Assembly (NCBI RefSeq): GCF_009177095.1
Contig: NZ_AP021861.1
Coordinates: forward strand, 5,190,501 to 5,254,500
DNA: 64,000 nucleotides
DNA from: Lacipirellula parvula
Lineage (GTDB): Bacteria; Planctomycetota; Planctomycetia; Pirellulales; Lacipirellulaceae
Reading direction: 5' to 3'
Each line of letters begins with the position of its first letter. Position 1 is the first letter of the stretch. The notes below the pieces were generated by a model. It worked only from the letters and a program-made list of their open reading frames with translations. It was not told where the DNA came from and searched no databases. The translations under genes and the position numbers were made by a program. This document shows positions 24,828 to 33,936 of the stretch, piece after piece.

Positions 24828-26423
24828 ATGTCCAACCGCCCCGCTCGATTTCGCATGGAACGCCTTGAAAACCGCCAAATGATGGCTGGCGACGTTGCCG
24901 TCGCCATCGCCGGCGCTAGTTTCTACGACGATTTCCTCCAGAATGACGACCACGTCGTCAACGCGGTGACGGAATATGGGCCCCAAACCCCGCCAGGTTT
25001 TTTGGTCGAGGTCCCCACGGCCCATTTTCCGGACGTTATCGGCGATTGGCCGACGGAGAATCAACAACTCACGGAGGCGGAACTAGACGCCGATATGGGG
25101 CTGCCGATGCTGGACAGTTTGCCCGGGGCGCCGAAGACGCTTTACCTCGACTTCACGGGACACTTTCAGGCAAGTTGGCGGAATGGGCGAGGAGAGTATG
25201 CGAATATCACGACGCCTGCCTATGACGGGGATTACGATCCCGCGCACTTCGACGCCGAGGAGCAGCAGTTCATTCGCGACGTCTGGGCGGCAGTAGCTGA
25301 AGATTACGCGCCGTTCAACATCAACGTGACCACGCACTATTACGGCGACTTCAATGACGGCCACGCGTTGCGCGTCGCCATCGGCGGGGCGAGCACCGAT
25401 TGGTACGTCAACTTCGCCGACACGGAACGCCCCACGGGAACGAGCGATCTCGACTCGTTCAACGAGAGCGATAAGAGCAATGTGGTTTACGTCTTCGAGG
25501 AAGAATACAGCAACCTGTTCACCGAGCGGATCAAGGTTGCGACCACGATCTCGCACGAGGCCGGCCATGCCTTTGGCTTGAGGCATCACGTGGTCTTCGA
25601 CGCCAATGGCGAAGTGATCTCCGAATACCACCCGGGCACGGCGATCTGGACGCCGATCATGGGCGACAACAATTCGACGGATCGCACGACTTGGAATCTT
25701 GGGATGGCGGAAGACGGCCTGCAGGACGATATGGCGTTTCTGTCCTGGAAACTAGGCAACCGTACCGACGATCATGGCGGCGACTGGTCTGCCGCGACCC
25801 CGCTGAGCATGCCGCTGACCTATAACGGGACGATGACCGGTCAGGGAATCATCGAGCAGACTTCCGACGCCGACGGCTTCCGGTTCACGACCAGCGGCGG
25901 TTCGATCAACGTGGCCGTCCATGGATTGGAATGGTTCAACAATCTTGCCCCCAAGGTCGAGTTGTGGTCTTCCCAGGGGCTTGTCGCCAGCGCGAACGTC
26001 ACGAACAACGGCTTCCGTTGGGACCACGCCAGCCTCCACGCCGAGGTGGCGCCCGGCGACTACATGGTGGTCGTGAAAAGCATGGGCGACTACGGGAACG
26101 TCGGGAACTACACCGTTTCGGTGTCGCCGGAACTCGTGTTGACCGCCGGCAATCGGACTGCCGTCGCGCCGGTCATCGCTCCCGTCGTTTCGCCGGCTTC
26201 GCCCCCTAAGTTTTCGTTAGACGCCTACTACGCGCAATTGGGCAACTCCGACGACGGCGGCCAACGGCGCGCCGCGAATACCGGTAACCTTCCCGTGACG
26301 CCTGCTTCGCCTTCCGGCGGCGATCGCCCGGTCCTCAAGCGGGCCGTTGGCGCTACGACCTCAGTCGCGTCTGAGAGTGCGAGCCTGTTTGACGCCGCCT
26401 TCGAACTGCTCGGCGCCGCGTGA
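24828..26423 (+). CDS. Extracellular metzincin-like metalloprotease with PPC domain
   Basis: 531 residues from the ATG at 24828. The N-terminus has RMERLENRQMMAGD, a planctomycete-type sorting motif seen on large cell-surface proteins, rather than a normal signal peptide. The zinc site is HEAGHAFGLRHH (H243, E244, H247, H253), fitting HExxHxxGxxH, with a likely Met-turn at TPIMGDN. A beta-rich domain near 330-435 (TSDADGFRFTTSGG...GDYMVVVKSMGDYGNVGNYTV) resembles a bacterial pre-peptidase C-terminal domain. The last 100 residues are Pro/Ser/Ala-rich. It is probably exported and degrades outside protein. An earlier TTG start is possible but unsupported. Confidence 0.85.
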   Translation: MSNRPARFRMERLENRQMMAGDVAVAIAGASFYDDFLQNDDHVVNAVTEYGPQTPPGFLVEVPTAHFPDVIGDWPTENQQLTEAELDADMGLPMLDSLPGAPKTLYLDFTGHFQASWRNGRGEYANITTPAYDGDYDPAHFDAEEQQFIRDVWAAVAEDYAPFNINVTTHYYGDFNDGHALRVAIGGASTDWYVNFADTERPTGTSDLDSFNESDKSNVVYVFEEEYSNLFTERIKVATTISHEAGHAFGLRHHVVFDANGEVISEYHPGTAIWTPIMGDNNSTDRTTWNLGMAEDGLQDDMAFLSWKLGNRTDDHGGDWSAATPLSMPLTYNGTMTGQGIIEQTSDADGFRFTTSGGSINVAVHGLEWFNNLAPKVELWSSQGLVASANVTNNGFRWDHASLHAEVAPGDYMVVVKSMGDYGNVGNYTVSVSPELVLTAGNRTAVAPVIAPVVSPASPPKFSLDAYYAQLGNSDDGGQRRAANTGNLPVTPASPSGGDRPVLKRAVGATTSVASESASLFDAAFELLGAA

Positions 26424-26460
26424 TCGAGCGAGGCAACCCCGGCTGCCGCCTAAGCGGTGC

Positions 26461-26555
26461 GTGGCATGTCGTCGCGGAGCGTCGACATGGGGGCGGAAGG
26501 TGGCTTTGCGTTTGGTCGGCATGCTTACGCCTTAAGGGCGAAAGCATGGCGCCCT
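26461..26555. repeat. Repeat family D copy 2
   Basis: GTGGCATGTCGTCGCGGAGC at the left, then GGTCGGCATGCTTACGCC and GGGCGAAAGCATGGCGCCC at the right. It starts about 40 bases after the metalloprotease stop and ends just before the stop of the convergent gene. Confidence 0.8.
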
Positions 26556-26560
26556 GTGCG

Positions 26561-27028
26561 TCAGTCTTTGGAGGCGTAGGGGCCGAGCTTCCAGTCTTTG
26601 ATGCGTTCCATCTGCTCGGCCGTGCCGAAGTAGACGCCGCCGAAGGGTTTGCCGCTCTTGAGGTTGTAGTACGAAAGATGGAGCGCGCCGCGATGCTTGA
26701 CGGTGATTTTTAGCTCGAACTCGCCCAAGCCTTGTTTGACGCTCATCGTTTGCGTCCGCTCTGTTTCTTCGCGGCCGTCGCCCTCGGTTTGCGTGAGGTA
26801 GAGCGTCAGTTGGGCCTCGGCGTGGCTGTCCAGCCGGTAGCGGCCGCGGACGGTGATTGAATCGCCTTGCTCCAGCCGCGGCGACGTGGAGCGGACGTCG
26901 GTGATTTCGATGACGTCACCGTCGCAGTAGTTCTTCGGGCCGAGCACGGTGGCCGTGGGGCTTTGCGTGGGGGGAGCGGCCGGGGCTCCCGACCAAATCA
27001 TCCACGCGGCGAGTAGTAACGTCGTCAT
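26561..27028 (-). CDS. Small exported protein of unknown function
   Basis: 155 residues. A short signal peptide (MTTLLLAAWMIWSGAPAAPP) is followed by a beta-rich domain: DVIEITDVRSTSPRLEQGDS, VRGRYRLDSHAEAQLTLYLT, FELKITVKHRGALHLSYYN. Alternating strands of this kind suggest an immunoglobulin- or C2-like sandwich. I know no named family for it. The start at 27028 is set by AGGAGG at 27036-27042; longer frames upstream lack support. The gene converges on the metalloprotease gene across a family D repeat. Confidence 0.75.
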   Translation of the reverse strand: MTTLLLAAWMIWSGAPAAPPTQSPTATVLGPKNYCDGDVIEITDVRSTSPRLEQGDSITVRGRYRLDSHAEAQLTLYLTQTEGDGREETERTQTMSVKQGLGEFELKITVKHRGALHLSYYNLKSGKPFGGVYFGTAEQMERIKDWKLGPYASKD

Positions 27029-27173
27029 GGCGAGATCCTCCTCACGTTTGGCGAGCGCAGTTTGGCCGCTTTTTAATGCAGCGTTATTGGTGGATGTTAG
27101 CAAACTCGCTGGCTTTGTGAAGGAATTGAGCGCTCCGGCGATATACAAGTGCTCGAAAGCCGTCAAACTCGCG

Positions 27174-28367
27174 TCATCGAAGATTAGGGCGCGCCGCGCG
27201 GCGCCGCCATGCAATCAACATGAAGAGAAACGCCGAATGGACTGCCGCGCAAGGTTCTGGCACGGGGGTCGCTAATGCGATTCCGCTTACTCCGTTCGTT
27301 AGAACGTAGGCAAAAGCAACCTGTCCGGCGTCGTTGAAGCCGCTGCCGAATTGAAAATAGTCGACGACTCCGCCGAACAGCGAGTCGCCAGAGAGAATTA
27401 CCTTATCCGCAGTCGGATTCGGCCCCACGAAGATTCCTCTTGCGTGGTTATCGAGCGAAGCCTGGAACACAATCTGCCCGTTGGCGTTCATTTGAGGCGA
27501 CCGAAGAACCCAAAACTCTCCCGAGGTGTCAACGATTGTTTGAGTCACTCCTGCGCGATGGCTGAGTATGCTCTCAATTCCCAATTCGTCTTTCGACAGC
27601 GTCAGCACGCTGCCATCAGTTCCAATTGCGATATCTTCGTTAGCCTCTCCCGGCATTGGTGCGATCAGATCAACCGAGTCGCCCGACGCGCGGAAAACGC
27701 CGAAAGTGCGCGAAGGTTGACTCCTCCTAGCGCAGAATACAATCGAACCGTCATCATCTATCTCCGGAAATGAATACCAGGGATGAAGTGTAATGCCGTT
27801 ATCGCCGGCTACTCGATCGGTCGTCACGTCGGGACCAGTGAAAATGCCGAATCGATTCGCAACCTGAGCGACGAAGGCCACCTCGCCCGAATCATTAATC
27901 GTAACTCCGCGGAACAGGCTCATCCCTTCCGATTCATCCGCAACTAAGCTGACTATCCCATTCACGAACTTGTAAACGCCGTATGCCGAAGCATTCCGGC
28001 CAGTAAACACTACATGGCCAGAGTCGTTGGTTGCAAATTCGCCGATATCATCAAAGACGCCACTGCCGTTAACGAGGGTCTCGACGCCATCGCCGCTGCT
28101 ACGAAAAATCCCCACGTTACCGTCTGACATTTTCGCTTTGAACACCACGCTTCCCGAGTTGGTAATGGCAGGAGTTACAGGCCATTGATAGCCGGATGCG
28201 GTGTCCGCGATGCGAGTGAACTTGTACGGCTGCGCTTTGAGATCGCCTAAAGTCGCGCAAAGCGTCGCTGCGAAGATGACTGGGATGAGCCATAACCTTA
28301 TATGGCTTAATCGCGACCAAACTGGCGCAGTTGACGAAGAAGTCGTCGAGAAAAGATTGTATCTCAT
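27174..28367 (-). CDS. Exported repeat protein with PEP-CTERM anchor
   Basis: 397 residues. A signal/membrane segment near 22-48 (LWLIPVIFAATLCATLGDLKA) is followed by about seven beta-repeats of the pattern ...INxxGxVxFxAxxxxxxGIFxG (NSGSVVFKAKMSDG, NDSGHVVFTGRNAS, NDSGEVAFVAQVAN, NANGQIVFQASLDN), a planctomycete propeller-like family. It ends TPVPEP plus a hydrophobic helix and RRRAARPN, a PEP-CTERM sorting signal. It probably sits on the cell surface or in matrix; no enzyme motif is seen. GGAG upstream supports the ATG at 28367. The base composition appears somewhat lower in GC than the neighbours. Confidence 0.8.
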   Translation of the reverse strand: MRYNLFSTTSSSTAPVWSRLSHIRLWLIPVIFAATLCATLGDLKAQPYKFTRIADTASGYQWPVTPAITNSGSVVFKAKMSDGNVGIFRSSGDGVETLVNGSGVFDDIGEFATNDSGHVVFTGRNASAYGVYKFVNGIVSLVADESEGMSLFRGVTINDSGEVAFVAQVANRFGIFTGPDVTTDRVAGDNGITLHPWYSFPEIDDDGSIVFCARRSQPSRTFGVFRASGDSVDLIAPMPGEANEDIAIGTDGSVLTLSKDELGIESILSHRAGVTQTIVDTSGEFWVLRSPQMNANGQIVFQASLDNHARGIFVGPNPTADKVILSGDSLFGGVVDYFQFGSGFNDAGQVAFAYVLTNGVSGIALATPVPEPCAAVHSAFLFMLIAWRRRAARPNLR

Positions 28368-28491
28368 GCCTCTAGCTCCCGTGTTGTTCCCCCCACGGAC
28401 AGCTAAGTGCGAATTTAGAAGATGGCGCACCAGAAGTCAAATTATTTTGGGGCGCGACCAAGCAAGCGGATTGGCAGCCGGATTCAACGGG

Positions 28492-28560
28492 CGGGCGGCA
28501 TGTTGTGTTGATTTGGGGTTCTGCATGCTTACGCCTTTGGGGGCGAAAGCATGCCACCCT
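28492..28560. repeat. Repeat family D copy 3 (shortened)
   Basis: Left arm reduced to GGCGGCATGTTGTGTTG; right arm CTGCATGCTTACGCC with GGGGGCGAAAGCATGCCACCC-type end kept. It is shorter than the copies at 26461 and 37751. Confidence 0.75.
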
Positions 28561-28590
28561 TCCAATGCGCTCACTATCGGTTTGCGGGGC

Positions 28591-28620
28591 GCTCCGGCGG
28601 GTCGTTGACCCGCGGCTACT
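28591..28620. repeat. Repeat family E copy (GCTCCGGCGG...CCGCGGCTAC)
   Basis: GCTCCGGCGGGTCGTTGACC followed by CGCGGCTACT. The same core, with varied centres, is at 43048-43072, 43160-43190, 54586-54617 and 58582-58610. Confidence 0.75.
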
Positions 28621-28642
28621 GCGTGAGAACGTCGCGCAATAA

Positions 28643-28680
28643 AAAAGGACCGCGGACGAATGGTCGTCCGCGGTCCTTTT
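28643..28680 (-). terminator. Strong hairpin terminator, usable from both sides
   Basis: AAAAGGACCGCGGACGA at 28643-28659 pairs fully with 28664-28680 over a four-base loop, with A and T runs at the ends. It lies 25 bases after the stop of the minus-strand protease gene. Confidence 0.9.
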
Positions 28681-28704
28681 GAAAACTAACTATAAGCTCG
28701 TCGC

Positions 28705-30879
28705 TTAGCGGGCAGCCAAGCGGCCGTCGCCCAGCAGTTCCAGATAATCGAGAGCGATCGCGATCAGCTCGTCGTTATAGAAGTTCTGCGGGAAGACTGG
28801 CTTGTCGCCTGCCGCGAGGTCGTCGAACATTTCCTCTTGCTCCTTTTCGGTATTCAGCTCGTCGCGTTCGGCGATGAACTTTTCCTTGTTGAGCGTGAGG
28901 GGTTCGTCCTTGCGTTCCAGGTAGCGAGCGATTTGCTTCTTTACCTTGTCGAAGTCCTTGCTCTTCTCGACGCGAGCGGTCGAGCGGCTGCGGAGTTCGT
29001 CGAGGGTCTTTGGCGAAGCGTTCGGGTAGTTCTCGTGCGGCCGGGGCAGCACGCTGTCGAACTTCAACGCGTAGTCGAGATCCGATTCGCCGACCGGCCA
29101 GTGGGTGGTCTGCGACGGCAGTTCGACGTCGGAGACGACGCCGCGGTTTTGCGTGCTGTCGCCGCCGGGGCGGTAGAACTGTTGGATCGTCATCTTCAGG
29201 GCGCCGTAGTTCGGCGGAGCGAACTGATTGACGTAGCGGCCGAGTTCTTCAAGTTCCTGAACCGTGCCCTTGCCGTGCGTCGCCTTGTCGCCGACGACGA
29301 TGCCGCGACCGTAGTCTTGGATCGCTCCGGCGAAGATCTCGCTGGCGCTGGCGCTGAACTTGTTAATTACGACCATCAGCGGGCCTTCCCAAACGGCGCC
29401 CGGCTTGTCGTCGTCGTGCGGGATGACGCGGCCATCGGGGCCCTTCACCTGCACGACCGGACCTTGGTCGATGAACAGACCGGTCATTTCGACCGACTCG
29501 GGGAGCGAACCGCCGCCGTTGAAGCGGAGGTCCATCACGATCATGTCGACCTTTTGTTGCTTCAGTTCTTCGAGGAGCCGGCGAACGTCGCGGACGGCGC
29601 TCTTGTAGTCCTCGCGACCGCTGCGACGGCCTTCCATGTCCATGTAGAAGCTGGGCAGGTTGATGACGCCGATGCGGAACACCGTGCCGTCAGCGCTCTT
29701 TTGCTCGATGACGTTGCCGGTGGCGGCGTTGGGATCGTCGGCCACCTTCAGCGATGAACCTTCCTCAGCCTTCACGACTTCGCCCTTCGGGCCGCGTTCG
29801 ACGACGGCGCTGCGGGCTTCGCTATCCTTCAGCTCGATGCGAGCGCGGGTGATGTCGTAGTTGGCGAGCTCGGCGCCGCCGGCCTTCTTCACTTCGAGGC
29901 GAACGACGCTCCCCGGTTTGCCGCGAATCTTCATCACGACGTCGTTGAGCTTCATGTCGGTGATGTCGATCATCTCGCCCTCGGGGCCTTGAGCGACGCC
30001 GGTGATGACGTCGTCGACCTTGAGGCGGCCGTCTTTATCGGCGGCGCCGCCGGGGACGATGTGGCGGACGACGGTTTCGCCGTACTTCGATTCGAGCGAA
30101 GCGCCGATGCCGTCGAGTTCCAGCCGCATTTGAATCGCGAAGTTCTCGAGATTCTCCGGCGACATGTAGCTGCTGTGGGGATCGAAGCTCATCGTCACGG
30201 CGGTGAGGAACATTTCGAGCAGCTCGTCGTTGCTCGTTTGGTCCCAGCGCTTGTCGATGGCGCGGTAACGCTTGTGGAGGCGATCGAGGGTTTGATCAGC
30301 CGGCGTTTCTTTGTCGGTGGTTTGGAGCAGCAGGTCGTACTTCACCCGCTTGCGCCAACGTTCGTCGGCTTCTTCCTTAGTCTTGAACCACGACATCTTT
30401 TCGGGATCGCGCTCCATCGACTCGTCGACGGTGAAATCGTGCGGCGCGTCGACCAACTTTTGGGCGACGGCGGTCCGTTCGGCGACGCGAGTGAGGAACA
30501 GGTCGAAGATTTTCTTGGCGAGCGTGACGTCGCCCGCCTTGATGTAGTCGTCGATCTTGGTCGACTCGGGGGCGAACTGGTCGATGTCGCTTTGGTAGAA
30601 GTAGAGCTTCATCGGGTCAAGCGTCTTGAAATACATCTCCAGTGCGCGTTGCGAGATGTCGTCGCCGACGCCCAGCTTGGCCATGTGACGCTTGTCGATC
30701 AGCGACGAGACGAAGATCGAGATGTTCTTCTGCTTGATCTTCTCGCGCGGGTCCGGATCGGTCGGACGAGCGGTCGCCAGGGGCGCGACGAGGGTCGACG
30801 TTGCCACGCCGACGAGGGCGAGTCCCAGCAATCTCCGGCGCGTCTTCGCTCCGGCGCCCTTCATGGCTGATCGAAACAT
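28705..30879 (-). CDS. prc: C-terminal processing (tail-specific) protease, Prc type
   Basis: 724 residues. A signal or anchor helix lies near residues 14-38. A long N-terminal helical domain precedes a PDZ domain (about 250-345, IVPGGAADKDGRLKVDDVI), and the S41 protease domain has VMDLRFNGGGSLPES, the Ser site KFSASASEIFAGA at 507-519, and the Lys site GDKATHGKGTVQ. A C-terminal domain of about 150 residues follows. The order and length match the E. coli Prc group, which cleaves envelope proteins at exposed C-termini and takes part in cell-wall turnover. It ends in a strong terminator. Confidence 0.95.
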   Translation of the reverse strand: MFRSAMKGAGAKTRRRLLGLALVGVATSTLVAPLATARPTDPDPREKIKQKNISIFVSSLIDKRHMAKLGVGDDISQRALEMYFKTLDPMKLYFYQSDIDQFAPESTKIDDYIKAGDVTLAKKIFDLFLTRVAERTAVAQKLVDAPHDFTVDESMERDPEKMSWFKTKEEADERWRKRVKYDLLLQTTDKETPADQTLDRLHKRYRAIDKRWDQTSNDELLEMFLTAVTMSFDPHSSYMSPENLENFAIQMRLELDGIGASLESKYGETVVRHIVPGGAADKDGRLKVDDVITGVAQGPEGEMIDITDMKLNDVVMKIRGKPGSVVRLEVKKAGGAELANYDITRARIELKDSEARSAVVERGPKGEVVKAEEGSSLKVADDPNAATGNVIEQKSADGTVFRIGVINLPSFYMDMEGRRSGREDYKSAVRDVRRLLEELKQQKVDMIVMDLRFNGGGSLPESVEMTGLFIDQGPVVQVKGPDGRVIPHDDDKPGAVWEGPLMVVINKFSASASEIFAGAIQDYGRGIVVGDKATHGKGTVQELEELGRYVNQFAPPNYGALKMTIQQFYRPGGDSTQNRGVVSDVELPSQTTHWPVGESDLDYALKFDSVLPRPHENYPNASPKTLDELRSRSTARVEKSKDFDKVKKQIARYLERKDEPLTLNKEKFIAERDELNTEKEQEEMFDDLAAGDKPVFPQNFYNDELIAIALDYLELLGDGRLAAR

Positions 30880-31282
30880 GTGTATGTGCCTCTTCGAGTA
30901 AACGAGAATTTGTGCAGGTAGCAGCGGCTATGCTATCCCTCTACGCGATCAGGAGCGAAGTGGATCGGCCAGCGCCGGCACGAGGCTCAGGAAAGGTTGG
31001 AGAGGGGGCTCTCCGTCCGCGACTCTTGGCGGAACCGAAAAGGGGGCTGAACGGTGCGATGCCCCTTACGCGGCAACCAGTTGCGGAATCTATGGGGCAT
31101 CGTAACGGGGCCCTCCAGTGGCGGCAAGATCGCTGTAACCCCTCAGGTTTTACAGGCTGGGCGGGCCCTGCGGGTCGTCGCAAACGGCGGGGACAATCGG
31201 CCCCGGCAGGCCGCGAGTGCCAGCGGCGCTACGCGATTCTGATCCGTTTTCCGCCAGCGGTCGTTACGAACCAGACAGCTCG
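30880..31282. other. Spacer upstream of the Prc gene, no gene seen
   Basis: About 400 bases between two minus-strand genes. One inverted repeat (CGATGCCCC near 31057 with GGGGCATCG near 31093) could form a hairpin. The Prc promoter should lie here. No coding frame convinces. Confidence 0.4.
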
Positions 31283-32611
31283 TCACGCGGTACAGCGTTC
31301 GAGTTCGGCGACCAGCCGCTGATCGGACCGCGGGAAGAGGGAGCGAAGATGGAGCCGGACGGCGCCGTCGGCTTCGGCGGCGATGATCGGTTGCGACGCG
31401 GCGGCGAGTTCGGCGACGACCTTCGCGGCCGATTTGTCGCGGGGGTGAACGTCGATGATCCAATCGGCGGCGCGGCGTTCGACCTCGCCGAGGCGGAGCC
31501 AAGTCGACTCGATCGACGCGGCATTCGCCGAGTCGATGTTCGGCAAGGCGGCGATGAGCGCTGCCAGGCGTTCGGCCCGTTGCTGCAGATTGGCGATAGG
31601 GGCCGAAAGGAGTTGCCAGACGGGGATGGCGAACACGGCGCCCTGCTCGTCGTCGCGATAGGCGTGGATCGTGGCGTGGAGCGCGGCCGCGACCAGCGAG
31701 TTCGCCGCGGCGAGGCGGTGCAGCGGGTGATTCGTTGCGGCTTCGATGACGCTCCGTTTGCCGACGAGTAGGCCGCACGAGGGGCCGCCGAGCAGGCCGC
31801 CGCCGTCGATCACCACGAGATCGGCGCCGGCGGCGAGGCGTTCGGCGGCCGTTTCCACCGGGCCGAGGCCGTGTGATTGCGGATTGATGACGCCCGCGAA
31901 AGGAGCGACGTCGATGAACGGGACGCGGAAGCGCTTGGCAGCAGCGGCTGCGGCTTCGATGGTGAGCCACGGTTCGGAGTCGGGCGCCCGCAAGACAACG
32001 GCGGGGTGAGCGTCGACGGTTTCGAGGGCATGGGTATCGCCGACATTGCGGAGCGCGACGCCATTGCGGGCAGCGAGACTCCGCCAGTCGATGTTGCTGG
32101 CCGGCTGCTCGACGCCGCCAATGAGCAACGCATCGCGGCCGCCGCTGCTAGCGGCGAGTACCAACGCGATCGCGGCCTCGAGGTTGTTGACGACGAGCGC
32201 TGACTCGGCGCCGACGAGTTGGGCGAGCTCGCGTTCGGCGGCCTGCTGCAGCGCGCCGCCGCGATGGTGGAACTCGCCCGCCAGTTGCAGCATCGCGTGC
32301 GCGGCCGCATCGGCGAGCGGCGGCGCAAGGTCGCCTGCGCCAATGACGACGCCAGTGGCGTTGATCGCGAGACCGCCGCCGGCCGGTTCGCCGAGGAGGC
32401 GACGGACGAGGCGCTCAGCCAAGTGACCAACCGACGGGACTTCGAGGCGGCCGGCGCGATCGACGACGGTGGCACGGAGCTCGTCGAGGAAGCCGGTGGC
32501 CCGTTGCGCAACGGTCGAGCGATTGATCCGCTCGACGGCGCCTTTGACGCGGGGATGTTCCAGCAGCTCGCTCAATGAGGGGAGCTGCGGCAGGTGGGGC
32601 TCGAACTTCAT
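31283..32611 (-). CDS. SelA-like protein lacking the PLP lysine
   Basis: 442 residues with the fold-wide pattern of L-seryl-tRNA(Sec) selenium transferase: N-terminal LPSLSELLEHP, then INATGVV, then ALVVNNLEAAIALVL, then LLGGPSCGLLVGKR. Several residues needed by the true enzyme are changed. The family's PLP-lysine motif SGDKLLGGPQ reads DGGGLLGGPS, so the lysine is absent; HTNLGRAPL is replaced by IGAGDLAPPL; and GTTNRTH reads GDTHALE. It is therefore probably not a selenium transferase, and may be a pseudo-enzyme or have changed chemistry. No selB or selenocysteine tRNA gene is nearby. Confidence 0.8.
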   Translation of the reverse strand: MKFEPHLPQLPSLSELLEHPRVKGAVERINRSTVAQRATGFLDELRATVVDRAGRLEVPSVGHLAERLVRRLLGEPAGGGLAINATGVVIGAGDLAPPLADAAAHAMLQLAGEFHHRGGALQQAAERELAQLVGAESALVVNNLEAAIALVLAASSGGRDALLIGGVEQPASNIDWRSLAARNGVALRNVGDTHALETVDAHPAVVLRAPDSEPWLTIEAAAAAAKRFRVPFIDVAPFAGVINPQSHGLGPVETAAERLAAGADLVVIDGGGLLGGPSCGLLVGKRSVIEAATNHPLHRLAAANSLVAAALHATIHAYRDDEQGAVFAIPVWQLLSAPIANLQQRAERLAALIAALPNIDSANAASIESTWLRLGEVERRAADWIIDVHPRDKSAAKVVAELAAASQPIIAAEADGAVRLHLRSLFPRSDQRLVAELERCTA

Positions 32612-32732
32612 GGCAGGCGCCGCGGCGGAGGATTACGGGCAAATCGTCTGCTCGTAATTATGCAGCTGTCGCAGGAGCGCCGTCTATCGGCCCTGCTCAG
32701 AATCCTAAAGTAGCTGCGCGTCTAGGCGATTC

Positions 32733-32823
32733 TGTGGGAGGCGTCTCTGACGCCGATTACGGCATCCACAGCTGAGCCGCTTTCGAAGTAATGCGTCATC
32801 GGCGTCGGAGACGCCTCCCACAA
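32733..32823. repeat. Repeat family A copy 3
   Basis: Left TGTGGGAGGCGTCTCTGACG, right GGCGTCGGAGACGCCTCCCA with following CA. It lies between the SelA-like gene and the small lipoprotein gene. Confidence 0.85.
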
Positions 32824-32835
32824 CAATGGGCCCGC

Positions 32836-33060
32836 CTAGAAAGTCTTCGATCGTTCGCCGAGGCCGACGTCGCTGGGCGAGGGGAACGGATCGTTCTTCG
32901 CTTGCTTGATCGCCTTTTGGTCGCGCTGATGGGCAGTGAGGCTGCCGAGCCCCTTGGGGGCGATGCTTTGGCAGCCGATGAACGCGCAGCTGGCGGCCAG
33001 CAGGCCGCAGCTCACCGCGGTGCGATAAAAGCGAGCGGCGTTGAACTGCGGGCGTTGCAT
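32836..33060 (-). CDS. Small lipoprotein of unknown function
   Basis: 74 residues. The hydrophobic segment with lipobox-like FIGC at position 30 (AASCAFIGCQS) suggests a membrane lipoprotein. The mature part is short and charged (AHQRDQKAIKQAKNDPF). It has no recognised family. The start at 33060 is chosen because the signal sequence begins just after it; a longer upstream frame looks non-coding. It lies downstream of another small exported protein on the same strand (gap about 125 bases) and may share its transcript. Confidence 0.65.
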   Translation of the reverse strand: MQRPQFNAARFYRTAVSCGLLAASCAFIGCQSIAPKGLGSLTAHQRDQKAIKQAKNDPFPSPSDVGLGERSKTF

Positions 33061-33185
33061 CGTGAGACCTCTGGAGGGCGGCACGGCGTTCTGGAGCTTG
33101 AAGAGAGAAGCGGGTGGACCGGGGCGATGAACGCTCCGGCTCGCTGAGGAGCTAGGCTCGCTGGAGGAGTTCGTTAACTTCGGAA

Positions 33186-33623
33186 CTACTCGACTCGCTT
33201 CTGGGCCATCCACTCGTTGATCGTGGCGGGGCCTTCTGGTTCTTGCTTCTTTTCGCCGCCGCCGGTCAAGCGTTCCCACCACGACGGCGACGCGCTCGCA
33301 TCAGCGACGCTGGTGGCGGGCTGTTCCGACTTGCCGCCGGTGAAGATTTCCTTGGTCCCTTCCCAGGCCTTCTTGCCGCCGTCGCTCACCTTTTTGGCGC
33401 TCGACTTGATGGGGGCCAGCGGATCGGCCGGCATCTTCGGCCAGCTGATTTTCGGCATGGTCACGGTTGGCATCTTCATCCAACCCCAGGGGCTCGCCGA
33501 CTCCTCGGTCGGAGTGATGTCGTCGGCTTGTTGTTGGGCCGGCGCTTCTTGAGCGACCGCCAACCGGGGTGCGGCTACCGCCGCCGTGATGCCAATCCAC
33601 AGCAGAAGTCGTGCGACGTTCAT
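33186..33623 (-). CDS. Small exported Lys/Pro-rich protein
   Basis: 145 residues. A signal peptide (about 1-24, ending AVA) is followed by a part rich in Pro, Met, Trp and Lys (WMKMPTVTMPKISWPKMP), a Lys/Ser stretch (SSAKKVSDGGKKAWEGTKE), and the ending PATINEWMAQKRVE. No domain is recognised. The ending PATINEWMAQKR also occurs, to my memory, in other planctomycete envelope proteins, which I could not check. AAGGAA upstream supports the start at 33623. It precedes the lipoprotein gene. Confidence 0.7.
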   Translation of the reverse strand: MNVARLLLWIGITAAVAAPRLAVAQEAPAQQQADDITPTEESASPWGWMKMPTVTMPKISWPKMPADPLAPIKSSAKKVSDGGKKAWEGTKEIFTGGKSEQPATSVADASASPSWWERLTGGGEKKQEPEGPATINEWMAQKRVE

Positions 33624-33936
33624 GTCGTGGTTCCTTGAATTCTCGACTCGAATTTGAGTGTGACGCTCCGCCCGCGGCGCGGTCTCCCGAAGGGAGCGCC
33701 AGCGAGCGGCGGCGAAGTGTTCCAAATTCCCTGGAATTGGTCCAGGGCGGTTGGGAAAGGGAGGCGATCGGGCGATTGTCCCCCCCGCCCAATTGGCCTA
33801 CGATGGCCTCTGCGATCTCGTTGATAAGTCCGTGGAAAGCGTGGCGAATGCCGTCAAAATCGGCCCGCTTCCGCCCCCCATCCTTCGTAATTCACGCTTC
33901 GTCGGCAGCGACGAACTGCGTCATCCGCCACACTGC

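Larger units (their letters stand above)
28368..28704. other. Spacer with family D and E repeats and a terminator
   Basis: Holds family D copy 3 (28492-28560), a family E palindrome (28591-28620) and the terminator of the downstream protease gene (28643-28680). About 120 bases next to the PEP-CTERM gene are unique. No gene was found. Confidence 0.6.
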
